Of a stretch of DNA of 26,287 nt, positions 1 to 7,831 are shown one piece after another. The stretch is from Bacteroidales bacterium. GTDB taxonomy: Bacteria; Bacteroidota; Bacteroidia; Bacteroidales; Muribaculaceae. The stretch is from assembly GCA_019420545.1 (NCBI GenBank), contig JAHZGZ010000277.1:9473-35759 (forward strand), in the 5' to 3' direction. The notes beneath the pieces were generated by a model, which made no database searches, was not told the origin of the DNA, and was given only the letters and a program-made list of their open reading frames with translations. A program made the position numbers and the translations under genes. The first letter of the stretch is position 1. Every line of letters starts with the position of its first letter.

Positions 1-1119
1 AAGAACGCCGCAAAGCAGTTCTACATCAAGGAAGGCAAGGAGATGTACCTCATCTCGGGATATCCCTGGGGGTCGATACGCGCACGCGACACCTTCATGG
101 CGCTCCCCGGCTGTACTCTCGCCATCGACCCTTACGACGCCTTCCACTCGATAATGGCCACCATACTGAAGGCTCTCAACAATTACATGGACAATGAGAT
201 GCTCGACGAGCGCATCCATGGCATTGACCTCCCTGATATTCCGCTATGGTGCATCTGGGCCATACAGCAGTATGCACGCTCTCAGGGCATCGAGGCCGCA
301 CGCAAGGAGTATCTGCCCGAAGTAGCACGCATACTCGACTGGATCATCGCCGGCGGTCATCCCAATCTCGCCGTGGAGACCAACGGCCTCGTAGGCACCA
401 CCGGCACCAACACTCCCGTATCATGGATGAACGCCACAACTAATGGATGGCCTCTGATACCGCGTACCGGACTGCTTGTCGAATTCAACGCACTGTGGTA
501 CAACGCGCTGATGTTTGCATGCGCCCTCGCTGCCGATGTACCCGGCTATGAGAAGCGCCGCGAGGAGTGGACAACACTCGCCGACCAGGCCAAACCCGCA
601 TTCATCGATACATTCCTCAACGAGCACGGCTACCTCTACGATTACGTCAACGGCACATACGCCGACCCCTCGGTACGTCCCAACATGGCTGTGGCCATCA
701 GCATGGACTACTCGCCGCTCGACCGCCGTCAGCGCAAGAGCGTGCTCGACGTAGTTACCCGCGAGCTGCTCACACCCAAGGGGCTGCGCACACTCTCGCC
801 AAAGAGCTACGGCTACCGCCCGTTCTACGTAGGTTCTCCGCAGGAACGCGAGCAAGCCTATCACAACGGTCCTGCGCGTCCATGGCTTATAGGCGCATAT
901 GCCGACGCATATCTGAAAGTCTACGGCCACTCGGGCGCGGGCTACATCGACCGCATGCTCATCGGCTTCGAGGACGAAATGAGCCAGAACTGCATCGGCA
1001 CCGTATCGCAGATGTACGACGGCAATCCACCCTACAGCGGACACGGCGCCATATCGCAGGTGTCGAACGTGGCCGAAGTGCTCCGCACTCTCCGCACTCT
1101 CAAGAAGTTAAACATGTAA
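1..1119 (+). CDS. Glycogen debranching enzyme, GH133-type (amylo-alpha-1,6-glucosidase), C-terminal part
   Basis: The reading frame is open from the first base, so the N-terminus lies outside the window; the first in-window Met (base 43) is internal. The roughly 372 visible residues match the catalytic GDE_C domain. Signatures are GYPWGSIRARDTF near the left edge, the RPNMAVAIS motif in the middle, and near the C-terminus QNCIGTVSQMYDGNPP followed by GAISQVSNVAEVLR, which is typical of bacterial debranching enzymes. In the family, the enzyme hydrolyses alpha-1,6 branch points of glycogen-like polymers in the cytoplasm. The next gene, a glycogen-synthase-like glycosyltransferase, starts 13 bases after the stop, so the two are almost certainly co-transcribed. 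The family call is firm; only the missing N-terminal domain cannot be described. Confidence 0.86.
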   Translation, partial: KNAAKQFYIKEGKEMYLISGYPWGSIRARDTFMALPGCTLAIDPYDAFHSIMATILKALNNYMDNEMLDERIHGIDLPDIPLWCIWAIQQYARSQGIEAARKEYLPEVARILDWIIAGGHPNLAVETNGLVGTTGTNTPVSWMNATTNGWPLIPRTGLLVEFNALWYNALMFACALAADVPGYEKRREEWTTLADQAKPAFIDTFLNEHGYLYDYVNGTYADPSVRPNMAVAISMDYSPLDRRQRKSVLDVVTRELLTPKGLRTLSPKSYGYRPFYVGSPQEREQAYHNGPARPWLIGAYADAYLKVYGHSGAGYIDRMLIGFEDEMSQNCIGTVSQMYDGNPPYSGHGAISQVSNVAEVLRTLRTLKKLNM

Positions 1120-1132
1120 TCCCCCTCTGCCA

Positions 1133-2395
1133 ATGAAAGCTTTAATGTTCGGGTGGGAATTTCCCCCTCATATCCTCGGCGGTCTGGGCACTGCCAGTTA
1201 TGGCCTGACCAAAGGCATGTGGGAGTGCGGCGACATGGACATAACATTCGTCATCCCCAAACCCTGGGGCGACGAGGACCGCTCGTTCGCCAAGATAATC
1301 GGAGCGTCGCAGGTGCCTGTAGGCTGGCGCGACGTAAGCCGTGAATATGTCGAGAGCCGCATCGGAAACGTGATGGATCCCGATGAATACTTCCGTCTGC
1401 GCGACCATATCTACGCCGACTTCAACTATATGCGCCTCAACGATCTGGGCTGCATAGAGTTCTCGGGACGATATCCCGACAACCTCCTTGAGGAGATCAA
1501 CAACTACTCGATATGCGCCGGCGTCATCGCCCGCACCGAGGAGTTCGACGTGATACATTCCCACGACTGGCTCACATACCCCGCAGGCATCCATGCCAAG
1601 CAGGTGACCGGAAAGCCGATGGTGATCCACGTCCACGCCACCGACTTCGACCGCTCTCGCGGCAATGTCAACCCCACGGTGTTCAACATCGAGCGCGACG
1701 GCATGCTCCACGCCGACCATATCATCACGGTCAGCAACCTCACGCGCAACACTGTAATCGACAAGTACGGCATCGACCCCGCCAAGGTGACCACCGTACA
1801 CAATGCCGTGACACCCCTGAGCGAGGAGCTGCTCAACGTCGATCCTCCGCGTTGCAAGGAGAAGGTCGTAACATTCCTGGGCCGTATCACCATGCAGAAA
1901 GGCCCCGAATATTTCGTCGAGGCCGCCGCAAAAGTGCTGCGCAACAATCCCCACGTACGTTTCGTGATGGCCGGAAGCGGCGATATGATGGACAAGATGA
2001 TCGACCTCGCCGCAGCGCGCGGTATCGCCGACCGCTTCCATTTCCCCGGCTTCCAGAAGGGTAAGCAGGTCTACGAAATGCTGAAAGCCAGCGATGTATA
2101 TGTAATGCCCTCGGTATCCGAGCCGTTCGGTATCTCACCGCTTGAAGCCATGCAGATGGGTGTGCCTTCAATCATCTCCAAGCAGAGCGGTTGCGCCGAA
2201 ATCCTTACCAACGTCATCAAGACCGACTACTGGGATATCGACGCCATGGCCGACGCCATCAACGCGATCGTAAGCTATCCCGCCATGCACGACCAGCTCA
2301 AGGAGGACGGCCTCGCAGAGGTGAACCAGATTACATGGGACAAGGCCGGCCGGAAGGTGATCGACATATACAACCAGGTGCTCCACCGCAACTGA
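1133..2395 (+). CDS. GT4-family glycosyltransferase, glycogen synthase-like
   Basis: The product has 420 residues with a GT-B fold signature. The N-terminus MKALMFGWEFPPHILGGLG is the nucleotide-sugar synthase loop typical of glycogen synthases and related GT4 enzymes. VIHSHDWLT and VIHVHATDFDR lie in the first Rossmann half, and the E-x7-E motif (E330 and E338 in EPFGISPLE) lies in the C-terminal donor-binding half. It probably extends alpha-1,4-glucan from ADP- or UDP-glucose; the donor cannot be read from sequence. It sits between a debranching enzyme (13-base gap) and a GH57 amylase (58-base gap), the usual Bacteroidales glycogen order. Residues such as DRSRG and NPTVFNIE suggest the Bacteroidota/archaeal-type synthase rather than the classical GT5 GlgA. 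A role in another glycan cannot be excluded but the context argues against it. Confidence 0.85.
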   Translation: MKALMFGWEFPPHILGGLGTASYGLTKGMWECGDMDITFVIPKPWGDEDRSFAKIIGASQVPVGWRDVSREYVESRIGNVMDPDEYFRLRDHIYADFNYMRLNDLGCIEFSGRYPDNLLEEINNYSICAGVIARTEEFDVIHSHDWLTYPAGIHAKQVTGKPMVIHVHATDFDRSRGNVNPTVFNIERDGMLHADHIITVSNLTRNTVIDKYGIDPAKVTTVHNAVTPLSEELLNVDPPRCKEKVVTFLGRITMQKGPEYFVEAAAKVLRNNPHVRFVMAGSGDMMDKMIDLAAARGIADRFHFPGFQKGKQVYEMLKASDVYVMPSVSEPFGISPLEAMQMGVPSIISKQSGCAEILTNVIKTDYWDIDAMADAINAIVSYPAMHDQLKEDGLAEVNQITWDKAGRKVIDIYNQVLHRN

Positions 2396-2453
2396 TCAGA
2401 GAATAAAATCAATACCACACAATCGAATAAAACAAAAAAATACATCATAGGCT

Positions 2454-3980
2454 ATGAAAGCTATCTGCTTCTATTTCCAGATCCATCAGCCATTCCGTCT
2501 AAAGCGCTACCGTTTCTTCGACATCGGCAACGACCATTATTACGACGACGAGTTCACCAACGAGGATATCCTCACCCGCATCGCCCACCGCAGCTACATT
2601 CCCGCCGCAGAGTCGCTGCTGCGCATGATCGAGGAGAGCAAAGGCAAGTTCCGCTGCGCCATCTCGCTCACGGGAGTAGTTATCGAGCAGCTTGAGATCT
2701 ACGTGCCCGAATTCCTCGACCTCCTCAAGAAACTTGCCGACACCGGCTGCGTGGAGTTCCTCGCCGAGACCTACTCCCACTCGCTGGCATCGCTCATCGC
2801 CCCCGAGGAGTTCCAGGCTCAGGTAAAGGCCCACGACCGGCTCATCTATGAGAAGTTCGGGCAGCACCCCAAGGTACTGCGCAACACCGAGCTTATCTAC
2901 TGCGATGAAATGGCCCCGATGATCCATGCCATGGGTTACAAGGGTGTAATCACCGAGGGCGCAAAGCATATACTCGGATGGAAGTCGCCCAACTATGTAT
3001 ACCAGGCCGCATCGTGCCCCAAACTCAAGCTGCTGCTCAAGAACGACAAGCTCTCCGACGACGTAGCACGCAACTTCTCCAACACCTCGTGGGAGGCATA
3101 TCCCCTTACCGCCGACAAGTATATCGACTGGATCGCATCAACTCCCGCCGACGAGCAGGTAGTGAACCTCTTCATGAATCTGGAGACTTTCGGCGACTTC
3201 CAGCCGCGCGAGACCGGTATATTCCAGTTCCTTGAGGCTCTTCCGCGCTTCGCTGCCGAACGCGGCGTGGAGTTCATCACACCCACCGACGCCATCAGCA
3301 AGCTCAAGCCCGTGGCCGAACTGAGCGTGCTCCATCCCATATCATGGGCCGACGAGGCTCGCGACACCTCAGCATGGCTCGGCAACAAGCTCCAGAATGA
3401 GGCATTCAACAAGCTCTACTCCGTGGCAGAACGCGTGCGCCTCTGCACCGACCGCCGCCTGAAGCAGGACTGGAACCACCTCCAGTCGTCCGACCACTTC
3501 TTCTACATGTCGACCAAGCACTTCAACGACGGCGCCGCCCATGCGATGTTCTCACCCTACGAGACACCCTACCAGGCGTTTACCAACTACATGAACGTAC
3601 TTGCCGACTTCCTTGTGCGCGTCGACGAGCAATATCCCAAGTCGATCGACAACGAAGAGCTCAACGCCCTGCTCTCGACCATCAACAATCAGAATTCTGA
3701 AATCGAGATGCTCAACAAGGAACTGCAGTCGATGCGCAACAATCTCGAACACCTCAACGAGGAGCACGAGACCCGTGCTGCCGTAGCCCAGGGCAAGAAG
3801 CTCGACGAAAACCTCAACGTAGAGGAAACTCCCGCCAAAAAGAAGGCCGCACCCAAGAAAGCTGCGAAAAAAGCTGACGACAAGGCTCCAAAAGCCGAAA
3901 AGGCTCCCAAGGCTGAAAAGAGACCCCGCGCCTCCAAGAAAGCCAAAGCCGACGCTCCTGCCGAAGAGCCCAAAGCCTGA
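2454..3980 (+). CDS. GH57 alpha-amylase/4-alpha-glucanotransferase with coiled coil and Lys/Ala-rich tail
   Basis: The product has 508 residues. Residues 1 to about 395 form a GH57 catalytic region: FQIHQPFR at 8-15, the nucleophile motif RNTELIY with E146, and LETFGDF with D248 as the likely acid/base. GH57 enzymes cut or transfer alpha-glucan chains in the cytoplasm, which fits the preceding debranching and synthase genes. There is no signal peptide. The C-terminus is unusual: residues 400-445 read as a coiled coil (repeated N/E/L heptads around SEIEMLNKELQSMRNN), and 458-508 are almost purely Lys, Ala, Pro and Glu with a tandem KAPKAEKAPKAEK motif, resembling histone H1-like tails. The tail is in frame and ends at a clean stop before a hairpin, so it does not look like a frameshift artefact. 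The start follows a 58-base AT-rich gap. Confidence 0.88.
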   Translation: MKAICFYFQIHQPFRLKRYRFFDIGNDHYYDDEFTNEDILTRIAHRSYIPAAESLLRMIEESKGKFRCAISLTGVVIEQLEIYVPEFLDLLKKLADTGCVEFLAETYSHSLASLIAPEEFQAQVKAHDRLIYEKFGQHPKVLRNTELIYCDEMAPMIHAMGYKGVITEGAKHILGWKSPNYVYQAASCPKLKLLLKNDKLSDDVARNFSNTSWEAYPLTADKYIDWIASTPADEQVVNLFMNLETFGDFQPRETGIFQFLEALPRFAAERGVEFITPTDAISKLKPVAELSVLHPISWADEARDTSAWLGNKLQNEAFNKLYSVAERVRLCTDRRLKQDWNHLQSSDHFFYMSTKHFNDGAAHAMFSPYETPYQAFTNYMNVLADFLVRVDEQYPKSIDNEELNALLSTINNQNSEIEMLNKELQSMRNNLEHLNEEHETRAAVAQGKKLDENLNVEETPAKKKAAPKKAAKKADDKAPKAEKAPKAEKRPRASKKAKADAPAEEPKA

Positions 3981-4043
3981 TCCTGATCCGAACGAGACGG
4001 CGGCCCCTTAGACCGCCACAATCCCGTACCCATCCAAAATACC

Positions 4044-4081
4044 GAGGGTGTACCAAAACAAATTCCGTTTGGTACACCCTC
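4044..4081. terminator. Hairpin after the glycogen operon
   Basis: A perfect 14-bp inverted repeat (4044-4057 with 4068-4081, ends GAGGGTGTACC and GGTACACCCTC) has a 10-base loop and is followed by TTCTCTTT. It starts 63 bases after the GH57 stop codon. The stem is strong but the T tract is interrupted, so termination is likely but may be imperfect. A minor GGCGG/CCGCC stem (3999-4003 with 4013-4017) lies just upstream. Confidence 0.6.
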
Positions 4082-4179
4082 TTCTCTTTACATCCACGGC
4101 ATCCACACATATCTGTACATATTGACCCACCTTACCAAGATTTTCTTCATTTAATGAACTATTATTCAATATAAAACAT

Positions 4180-4187
4180 TAACTTTG
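4180..4187 (+). promoter_or_regulatory. Bacteroidota -7 box for the mntA-hepT pair
   Basis: TAACTTTG matches the Bacteroidota -7 consensus TAnnTTTG and ends 17 bases before the MntA start codon. No clear -33 TTTG lies at the expected 19-21 base spacing (a TTTA is further upstream), so the promoter is probable but not complete. Confidence 0.4.
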
Positions 4188-4204
4188 TAAACATCATAGG
4201 CCAT

Positions 4205-4507
4205 ATGCATCTGATAACCGACAACCTACAGAAATTATATACCTTATGTCGCAGGCATAAAGTCAGGAAACTGTATGCTTTCGGCTCCATACTTACCTCA
4301 CGCTTCAATGAAAATAGCGATGTGGATATTCTCGTCGATTTCAATTCAGAAATCGATCACAACAATTACTCCGACAACTATTTTGATCTATACTATGCAT
4401 TGAAAAACTTATTTGGCAGAGATGTAGACCTTGTTGACGAATCGGCTGTCAAGAATCCATATTTCAAAGAGGAACTCGAAGAAACCAAATATCTGATTTA
4501 TGGATAG
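4205..4507 (+). CDS. mntA: MNT-family nucleotidyltransferase antitoxin (MntA)
   Basis: The protein has 100 residues with the minimal nucleotidyltransferase signature GS-x10-DxD: G27, S28, then D39 and D41 in SDVDILVDF, with a third acidic residue at D75 (DVDLVD). In characterised MNT/HEPN systems MntA is an antitoxin that adds AMP to a tyrosine of the HepT toxin. The gene overlaps the downstream HEPN gene by 8 bases, as expected of a co-translated toxin-antitoxin pair. Base composition is clearly more AT-rich than the glycogen operon to its left, consistent with horizontal acquisition. The start chosen is the ATG that follows the -7 box and gives the usual length for this family. Confidence 0.86.
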   Translation: MHLITDNLQKLYTLCRRHKVRKLYAFGSILTSRFNENSDVDILVDFNSEIDHNNYSDNYFDLYYALKNLFGRDVDLVDESAVKNPYFKEELEETKYLIYG

Positions 4508-4847
4508 AAAATTACGCAAATATCTCTCTGACATCTATTCTTCCATACTGGAGATCGAATCATTTTTAGAAAACAGGCCCAAAGAATACGCCACATTCTG
4601 TAATGACACACTGTTACGCCGAGGGATAGAACGAAATATCGAGATAATGGGAGAAGCAATGAATCAGGCATTGAAAATCAATCCGGACATCCCGGTCACG
4701 GCTGCAAGGAAAATCGTCGATACACGAAATTTTGTTATACATGCCTATGACTCTCTTCGACCAGATATACTTTGGGGTATTGTGATAAACCACATGCCAT
4801 TGCTAAAAAAAGAGATTGCAGCCATTCTCTACGGCAATATTCAATAG
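4500..4847 (+). CDS. hepT: HEPN-family toxin HepT (DUF86), RNase
   Basis: The protein has 115 residues and carries the HEPN nuclease motif R-x4-H-x-Y: R76, H81 and Y83 in RNFVIHAY. RNxEIMGEA (45-53) is the other conserved DUF86 helix. Family members are ribonucleases acting on tRNA or mRNA, silenced when the partner MntA adenylylates the tyrosine of the motif. All three key residues are present, so the toxin should be functional. It overlaps mntA by 8 bases and ends 9 bases before the convergent HTH gene. AT-rich like its partner. The family call is firm; whether it acts in plasmid-like addiction, phage defence or neither cannot be read here. Confidence 0.88.
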   Translation: MDRKLRKYLSDIYSSILEIESFLENRPKEYATFCNDTLLRRGIERNIEIMGEAMNQALKINPDIPVTAARKIVDTRNFVIHAYDSLRPDILWGIVINHMPLLKKEIAAILYGNIQ

Positions 4848-4856
4848 CGCAATCAT

Positions 4857-5102
4857 TTATACTTCATCGGTGGAGGCGGTGTCGTTGAGGCGACGGTCGA
4901 CCTCATCGGCAAGATCCCTGAAAAAATTATATCGGAGAATCAGGCAGATTCTCTCAAGCAACTGTGTATCCATAGCGCGCCGACGGAATATATTGTACAC
5001 GTTGGTGCGGTTGCAGTTAAGCCTGTCGGCCAGCCATAATACGGTATGAGCCTTCGGTTGAAGCTCAAATTCCTTGCGGATAAGCTTGCCTATATATATC
5101 AT
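4857..5102 (-). CDS. Small helix-turn-helix DNA-binding protein
   Basis: The protein has 81 residues, convergent with hepT (9 bases between stop codons). Residues 22-45 (LWLADRLNCNRTNVYNIFRR) read as a Cro/C1-like helix-turn-helix, followed by LLERICLILRYNFFRDLADE, a pattern common in short Bacteroidales XRE-type regulators. It has no other domain and a charged C-terminal tail. It could regulate the neighbouring toxin-antitoxin pair or the structured region upstream, but nothing in the sequence proves either. A 13-base near-palindrome lies about 10 bases upstream of its start and could be an operator. Confidence 0.7.
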   Translation of the reverse strand: MIYIGKLIRKEFELQPKAHTVLWLADRLNCNRTNVYNIFRRRAMDTQLLERICLILRYNFFRDLADEVDRRLNDTASTDEV

Positions 5103-5112
5103 CGGTGAGAAT

Positions 5113-5125
5113 ACAGGGTCCCTGT
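5113..5125. promoter_or_regulatory. Possible operator upstream of the HTH gene
   Basis: ACAGGG-T-CCCTGT is a 6+6 bp palindrome centred 17 bases upstream of the HTH start codon, a position that would suit autoregulation. Only one copy is seen, so the call is weak. Confidence 0.22.
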
Positions 5126-5149
5126 CTGCGTCCCATAGACAAGGTGGCT

Positions 5150-5412
5150 AAAATAAAAAAGCGCAGGACTGCATCTGCTTATCTTAATGGAGGCATCGCC
5201 AAACGCCAATCACGAAATAAACAGTCCACTCCCACGCCATACCGTATATCGGAGTCCCCGTCGGGGAGTAGATATGCGATCAGCATGAGCGCTTGTGGCT
5301 GCTCGATCCTTCGTGATTAAAAAATTTGGCGATTTTCCATTAAAGGATAAAGCATAAACGCTTTAAAACATATGTCATGGGTAATACCTACGGTACTCCC
5401 ACGACAAATTTA
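5150..5412 (-). ncRNA. Candidate structured RNA or dispersed palindromic element
   Basis: This gene-free stretch (5103-5578) is full of paired segments. An outer two-part stem pairs ATCGCCAAA (5195-5203) with TTTGGCGAT (5325-5333) and AATCACGAA (5208-5216) with TTCGTGATT (5310-5318). Inside it CGTATATC (5243-5250) pairs with GATATGCG (5271-5278) around a TCCCC/GGGGA stem (5255-5267). Further hairpins lie at about 5350-5365 (AAAGC/GCTTT) and 5374-5405 (GTC..GGG..TACC/GGTA..CCC..GAC). Read on the minus strand, a -7-like box TAAATTTG (5412-5405) precedes the 5374-5405 hairpin, and a U-rich run (5160-5150) follows, defining a possible transcript of about 245 nt. It might also be the leader of the HTH gene, or a multi-copy intergenic repeat. 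No match to 6S, RNase P, tmRNA or SRP RNA motifs was recognised. Confidence 0.3.
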
Positions 5413-5552
5413 CGCATAAATTCACATATTAAAAAACCCGGACGCCATATACCCTACAATATAAATGCGCAAAACGCGTATGTATATTTTTTTGCTACAC
5501 AATGTGCTATTTTCAGCGACGTTTAAATTAAAATCCACCACTTCTTTTGCCC

Positions 5553-5560
5553 TAATTTTG
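5553..5560 (+). promoter_or_regulatory. -7 box for the fimbrial operon
   Basis: TAATTTTG matches TAnnTTTG and lies 18 bases before the ATG at 5579. It falls inside the upstream extension of the open frame that begins at 5465, which argues that translation starts at 5579. No good -33 TTTG is seen. Confidence 0.42.
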
Positions 5561-5578
5561 CCGGAAAGAAATCTCCGG

Positions 5579-6841
5579 ATGACAATACCCCCGCAAAGAC
5601 ACGCTGCAAATACTCACGGAACCGCTACTCTTATTGTACACAAAAGGCTCCCCCGCAGGTTGCTGACACAAATACATCTGCTATATCTGCTTCTACTGCC
5701 GCCAATTATGTCGGCACAGACTGTCGATACCCTCAGCATATATTATCCGCTCAACAGTTCGGAAATAAGTCCCGCATTTGCCGATAACCGCTCACAGATA
5801 GAACGTCTCGACTCATCGCTCCTCGCCGGAAATGTCGACTCCATACATATATGCCCCTCGGCATCACCCGACGGCCGAATGACTGTCAATATCGACCTCC
5901 GCGCACAACGCGCGCAATCAATAATCAACCATATCGACAGTGTTGTACCGCGACACTCAATTGTATTGCGCACATTTCCTCAGCCTATCGACTGGAACAA
6001 GGTACTGCAACAAGTACATGCCGACACATCGTTTCCGTGCCGCGACCGGGTAATCGCCATCCTTGAGGACACCGGCAAATCACCATATGCCATGCAGATG
6101 GAGCTAAAAACGCTCGACAACGGAAAGGTGTACGACCAAATCGCCTCCGGATGGCTCTCCGACGAAAGGTTTGTGACATGCCGCCTGTTCACGGCATTAC
6201 CGGGTGTGGCCACACAACCGGACATAGCTGCCACTGACACGGTTTTCGCAGAATACATCGATAATACTCCTCCGGCACCGGTTACCGGCACGTACTACCC
6301 TCCAGCCTCTCCGGCCGATACTATAGGGAAAAAGATATTTCCGCTACGCATCACAACAAGTCCGCTCCAATGGCTTGCACTGGCGCCCAACGGCGGCGTG
6401 GAAATACCGCTTGACGTCAACGACAACCTGTCGCTGACATATTCATGCGCGTGGTGGAGCAATCTCGGCCACAAGCATGTATACCGCTGGATGAAGGGCG
6501 AAATCGGATGGCAGCATTATTTCCGCAACCAGCCGCCCCATGACAACCGAGGCATATATGCAGGCATTTATCTGAATACCGGACTCTTCGAACTGATGTT
6601 CTCATCTACCGACCGAAAAGGCGAATACTACGGGCTGGCACCAGCCGCCGGATACCGTTGGCATCTGGGAAGCCATTTCTCCCTAACTGCCGAAGCCGGC
6701 ATAGGAACCGCATATGTCAGCTACCGCCACGCCCACTATATGGACCACACCCTCATCTACCGAGGAAAGGCCACCCGATGGAGTGTATTCCCGCGCATAG
6801 GGGTAAATCTTATCTACAACTTCAACAGCATGAAACGATGA
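5579..6841 (+). CDS. DUF3575 outer-membrane protein with OmpA-like N-terminal region
   Basis: The product has 420 residues from the chosen ATG. The frame is open from 5465, but the -7 box at 5553 and the poor sequence of the extra residues favour 5579. A hydrophobic stretch at 29-43 ending MSAQ is a signal peptide (likely cleavage near 45-46) after a long basic N-region. Residues 47-190 resemble an OmpA-type periplasmic module (SIYYPLNSSEISP, then ASPDGR). The C-terminal half (about 255-420) matches DUF3575, with alternating strands, GIYAGIYLNTG, GLAPAAGYRWHLG and a terminal RIGVNLIYNF, the pattern of a small beta-barrel. DUF3575 proteins head fimbrillin operons in Bacteroidales. The stop overlaps the start of the DUF5119 gene by 4 bases, so the two are translationally coupled. 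The exact role is unknown. Confidence 0.75.
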   Translation: MTIPPQRHAANTHGTATLIVHKRLPRRLLTQIHLLYLLLLPPIMSAQTVDTLSIYYPLNSSEISPAFADNRSQIERLDSSLLAGNVDSIHICPSASPDGRMTVNIDLRAQRAQSIINHIDSVVPRHSIVLRTFPQPIDWNKVLQQVHADTSFPCRDRVIAILEDTGKSPYAMQMELKTLDNGKVYDQIASGWLSDERFVTCRLFTALPGVATQPDIAATDTVFAEYIDNTPPAPVTGTYYPPASPADTIGKKIFPLRITTSPLQWLALAPNGGVEIPLDVNDNLSLTYSCAWWSNLGHKHVYRWMKGEIGWQHYFRNQPPHDNRGIYAGIYLNTGLFELMFSSTDRKGEYYGLAPAAGYRWHLGSHFSLTAEAGIGTAYVSYRHAHYMDHTLIYRGKATRWSVFPRIGVNLIYNFNSMKR

Positions 6842-7794
6842 AGCGCCATATCATTTGTCTTACAGCCGTCATAGTCATGCTCGTTGCGCTCGCCGGCTGT
6901 CACCGCCACGATTTCCATCATATGCGTCCCGCAGGCTCCGGCACGATCCGCGTGGAATTTGACTGGGAGGGTTACATCGACATACCACCCGGCATGAACC
7001 TCATGTTCTATCCGGTCACCGACCATCTTACCGACGACGATGATTACACGGGCAGCCCGATACTGCAGCAGGTACAATACGACGGAGGTAAGATATACCT
7101 GCCGCAGGGGCGTTACGATGTGGCCGTATACAACGACTATACATATAATATACTCTTCCGCGGCATGGACACCCACACCTCGGCCGAAGCCTATCTCGGC
7201 GAATTCACTCGTGCACCGCTCGGCACCCGTGCACCGATAACATACAACGTAGCCGAACCCGACATATTCTACACCGCCCACCCCGCGCAAATTCACATAC
7301 AGCCTCTTGACGGTGAAAGGGTATTGAGGATGCGTCCGGTGCTTCGCACGCTGAAACTGTATGTTGATGTGGAGATCACCGGCGTACAGTACGTATCGAA
7401 AGCCGACGGGAGCATCACGGGAGCCGCCGAAGGTGTGCGTCTCGCCGACGGATCGGCGTCAGGGCCCGACAACTGCAAGCGTATCTTCGCATTCTCTGTC
7501 AGCGACAACGGTCTGCGCGCCGCGACAACCATGTTTCTCGGCAACGATCCCCTCAATGCCGAGTATAGTCTCGAGCTGGCATTCCTCCTGCGCAACAATT
7601 CGGTTTCCGTAGGGAAGTTCCGCTACGACGTGTCGGAGCAGATAATATCTCGCCTGCGCGAGAACAATGGCAACATACCCCCCGAAGGCATACATATCCA
7701 CATAACGGATGTCACTGTCGACCTTGTGTCGGGCAACGGATTCGACGCCGTGATCGACAGTTGGGGCGACGAGGAAAACATCGAACTGCGATAG
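6838..7794 (+). CDS. DUF5119 lipoprotein, fimbrial operon partner
   Basis: The product has 318 residues. The start at 6838 gives a textbook lipoprotein signal peptide with lipobox LAGC (C21) and overlaps the preceding stop as ATGA. The open frame extends further upstream, but only in the shadow of the DUF3575 gene. The mature part is beta-rich, with GTIRVEFDWEGY near residue 42 and DAVIDSWGDEENIELR at the end, similar to Mfa2/FimB-type anchor proteins and to DUF5119. In Bacteroidales such proteins are encoded between DUF3575 and fimbrillin genes and probably anchor or nucleate the fimbria on the cell surface. That role is inferred from context, not shown by a motif. Confidence 0.7.
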   Translation: MKRHIICLTAVIVMLVALAGCHRHDFHHMRPAGSGTIRVEFDWEGYIDIPPGMNLMFYPVTDHLTDDDDYTGSPILQQVQYDGGKIYLPQGRYDVAVYNDYTYNILFRGMDTHTSAEAYLGEFTRAPLGTRAPITYNVAEPDIFYTAHPAQIHIQPLDGERVLRMRPVLRTLKLYVDVEITGVQYVSKADGSITGAAEGVRLADGSASGPDNCKRIFAFSVSDNGLRAATTMFLGNDPLNAEYSLELAFLLRNNSVSVGKFRYDVSEQIISRLRENNGNIPPEGIHIHITDVTVDLVSGNGFDAVIDSWGDEENIELR

Positions 7795-7831
7795 ACAAAC
7801 GAACTCAATAATAAATACAATCAACAAAAAA

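Noticed and set aside
1142..2041. Long minus-strand frame opposite the glycosyltransferase (and similar ones at 421-1044, 2499-2969)
   Set aside because: These are antisense shadows of GC-rich coding sequence; no domain, no start context, and the plus-strand genes are certain.
5465..5578. Upstream start for the DUF3575 protein
   Set aside because: The -7 box at 5553 would lie inside the coding region, and the extra 38 residues precede the signal peptide without resembling one.
6658..6837. Upstream extension of the DUF5119 frame
   Set aside because: It overlaps the DUF3575 gene in another frame; the lipoprotein signal starts at 6838.
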